NCBI GenBank assembly: GCA_028289505.1 | Contig: JANQPK010000413.1 | Span: 1 to 6,682, forward strand | Reading direction: 5' to 3' | DNA from: Cyclobacteriaceae bacterium | GTDB lineage: Bacteria; Bacteroidota; Bacteroidia; Cytophagales; Cyclobacteriaceae | Length of the DNA stretch: 6,682 bases | In this document: one piece after another, positions 5,502 through 6,682 of the stretch | How the letters are laid out: every line of letters starts with the position of its first letter | Position numbering within the stretch: position 1 is the first letter of the stretch | Notes under the pieces: generated by a model | Database searches by the model: none | What the model saw: only the letters and a program-made list of their open reading frames with translations | Told to the model about the DNA's origin: nothing | Made by a program: the position numbers and the translations under genes

Positions 5502-6682
5502 TCAAAATTCTACCCATATTTTAATGTTGAAAAAACGCTGTGACAGGTTGTTTGGAATGGCAAATTGTCGATTTTGTACATCCTTTACCCAGGTGTAGGT
5601 GATGGTATTGTTGGCTCCCAGCAAATTAAGTACCTCTGCATTCAGCCATATGGTCTTTAACCCTTTCCCCTTATTATCAGGGGCAATATTCAATAGTTTT
5701 GAGAATCCTATATCCAATCTGTTGTAGTCGTCACCGGCAAATTGATTGCGAAATTCCAGGTTATTAGGTGGACCAAATGGCAACCCACTGCCGTAAAGCA
5801 AATTCAAATAGACCCTGACTGAAGGATCGTTGGGCATGTGATCTTCAAAATATATTCCCAGGGTCACCCTTTGGTCGGATGGTCTTCTGATGTACCCGGC
5901 TTCATCGATTGACAGATCTTCTTCGGTCTTTAATATGCCCAGACTAAACCAGGACTCTGTTCCTTTTATGAACTCCCCACTTACCCTAAGATCAAGCCCT
6001 GCTGCGTAAGCTTCAGCCAAATTCTCACCGTAATACCGTAATCTGACATTGTCCACGTCGTATGGGATTACATTTTCCAAGTGCTTGTAATACACCTCGG
6101 AAACAAATTTGAAACGCCTATCCCACAACTGGAAATTATAATCAGCACCTACTATGGCATGCAATGATGACTGTGCCTTGATGTCTGGGTTGATTTCTCC
6201 TGAAAAATTTCTGAGTTCTCGATAAAACGGAGGCTGTTGATACCAGCCCAGGGCTGCGGTAAAAGTAACTGGCCTTACCCACGAAGTCTGGTGGGCATAT
6301 TGAAACCTGGGGCTTACTAAGAACTCCTCATTAAAACTCCAGTAGTTTACCCGTACACCATAGGTAAACCGTTGCTTGGGGGACAGCCATAAATTGTGTT
6401 GCAAGTAACCAGTCAATCGATAGGTGTCCAGGTCTACGCTGGAATTGATTGGAGGTGTATTAATAAGCACGAAATCCGCTGAATCCGTAAATTCGTATTC
6501 ATTGAGCTTGTCCTCAATCAACTCCCGGTCGTAGCCGAACCCGAACTCAACCTGGTTCTTCTCTCCAAGCTGCAACTCAGAGCGATTCAAGAAATTGAAT
6601 ATCCTGGCATCCAATAAATTCCTCCCCGACCGATAATTAGAGCCAAATCCCCTGGTAATAGCACATTCATTAAACCCGGAAG
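5502..6682 (-). CDS. TonB-dependent outer-membrane receptor, C-terminal barrel part
   Basis: Partial gene: the frame stays open past the TTG at 6612-6614 to the right edge (22 further codons from 6680), so that TTG is not the start and the signal peptide, any carboxypeptidase-like N-terminal domain and the plug lie outside. The visible 392 residues show alternating beta-strand patterns rich in Tyr/Phe/Trp. The late segment RRPSDQR, followed by YGSGLPFGPP (about 296-305 of the visible part) and DYNRLDIGFSK, is characteristic of a widespread Bacteroidota TonB-dependent receptor family. The protein ends in KIWVEF, with the terminal Phe usual for outer-membrane barrels recognised by the BAM machinery. 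Such receptors import ligands too large for porins using TonB/ExbBD energy; the ligand cannot be told from the barrel. No SusD-like partner is seen downstream, so a polysaccharide-utilisation role is not supported here. The downstream secreted-protein gene starts 65 bases after the TGA at 5502-5504. Confidence 0.92.
   Translation of the reverse strand, partial: SGFNECAITRGFGSNYRSGRNLLDARIFNFLNRSELQLGEKNQVEFGFGYDRELIEDKLNEYEFTDSADFVLINTPPINSSVDLDTYRLTGYLQHNLWLSPKQRFTYGVRVNYWSFNEEFLVSPRFQYAHQTSWVRPVTFTAALGWYQQPPFYRELRNFSGEINPDIKAQSSLHAIVGADYNFQLWDRRFKFVSEVYYKHLENVIPYDVDNVRLRYYGENLAEAYAAGLDLRVSGEFIKGTESWFSLGILKTEEDLSIDEAGYIRRPSDQRVTLGIYFEDHMPNDPSVRVYLNLLYGSGLPFGPPNNLEFRNQFAGDDYNRLDIGFSKLLNIAPDNKGKGLKTIWLNAEVLNLLGANNTITYTWVKDVQNRQFAIPNNLSQRFFNIKIWVEF

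Noticed and set aside
5497..5510. Short inverted repeat GAATTTCAAAATTC at the receptor's stop codon as a terminator
   Set aside because: The stem is only 5-6 A/T-rich pairs with a 2-4 base loop, too weak to call; the T-run that follows on the - strand is not contiguous with it.
6612..6614. TTG at 6612-6614 as the start of the TonB-dependent receptor
   Set aside because: The frame continues 22 codons to the window edge without a stop, and the protein lacks a signal peptide and plug, so it is 5'-truncated by the window.

Overview
The window looks like chromosomal DNA from a member of the Bacteroidota, probably a marine or soil flavobacterium or cytophaga relative. The reasons are a large TonB-dependent receptor of the type common in that phylum, genes that mostly lack Shine-Dalgarno sequences, one good match to the Bacteroidota -7 promoter element (TAnnTTTG), moderate GC content, and a MacB-type transporter with its ATPase and permeases encoded separately. 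No tRNA, rRNA, CRISPR array, transposase or phage gene is visible.

Positions 1-4785 (+ strand) hold one tightly packed operon for a tripartite-type ABC exporter. The order is: 3' part of a periplasmic adaptor (A1), ATPase, permease P1, permease P2, complete second adaptor (A2). Gaps are only 10, 17, 1 and 13 bases. P1 and P2 are paralogues, and so are A1 and A2 (about 65% identical over the visible overlap, by hand count). The likely machine is an ATPase dimer under a P1/P2 heterodimer, capped by adaptors that reach to a TolC-like outer-membrane channel. No channel gene is visible; it may lie left of the window or elsewhere. The exported substrate cannot be read from the sequence.

Positions 4786-4881 hold a long imperfect hairpin that almost exactly fills the gap between two convergent genes. 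Both arms are built from degenerate heptamers close to CTxCTAT, and the arms differ by exactly one heptamer. It is the most unusual non-coding structure here and probably ends transcription from both sides.

Positions 4882-6682 (- strand) hold a small secreted acidic protein of unknown function, preceded by a promoter-like element, and upstream of it the C-terminal part of a TonB-dependent outer-membrane receptor whose 5' end runs off the right edge. The two may be co-transcribed, with an additional promoter for the small gene.

Most of the window is recognisable accessory transport biology. I see no clear sign of a wholly new system. The points worth a second look are the symmetric doubled-adaptor/doubled-permease operon and the heptamer-built hairpin.
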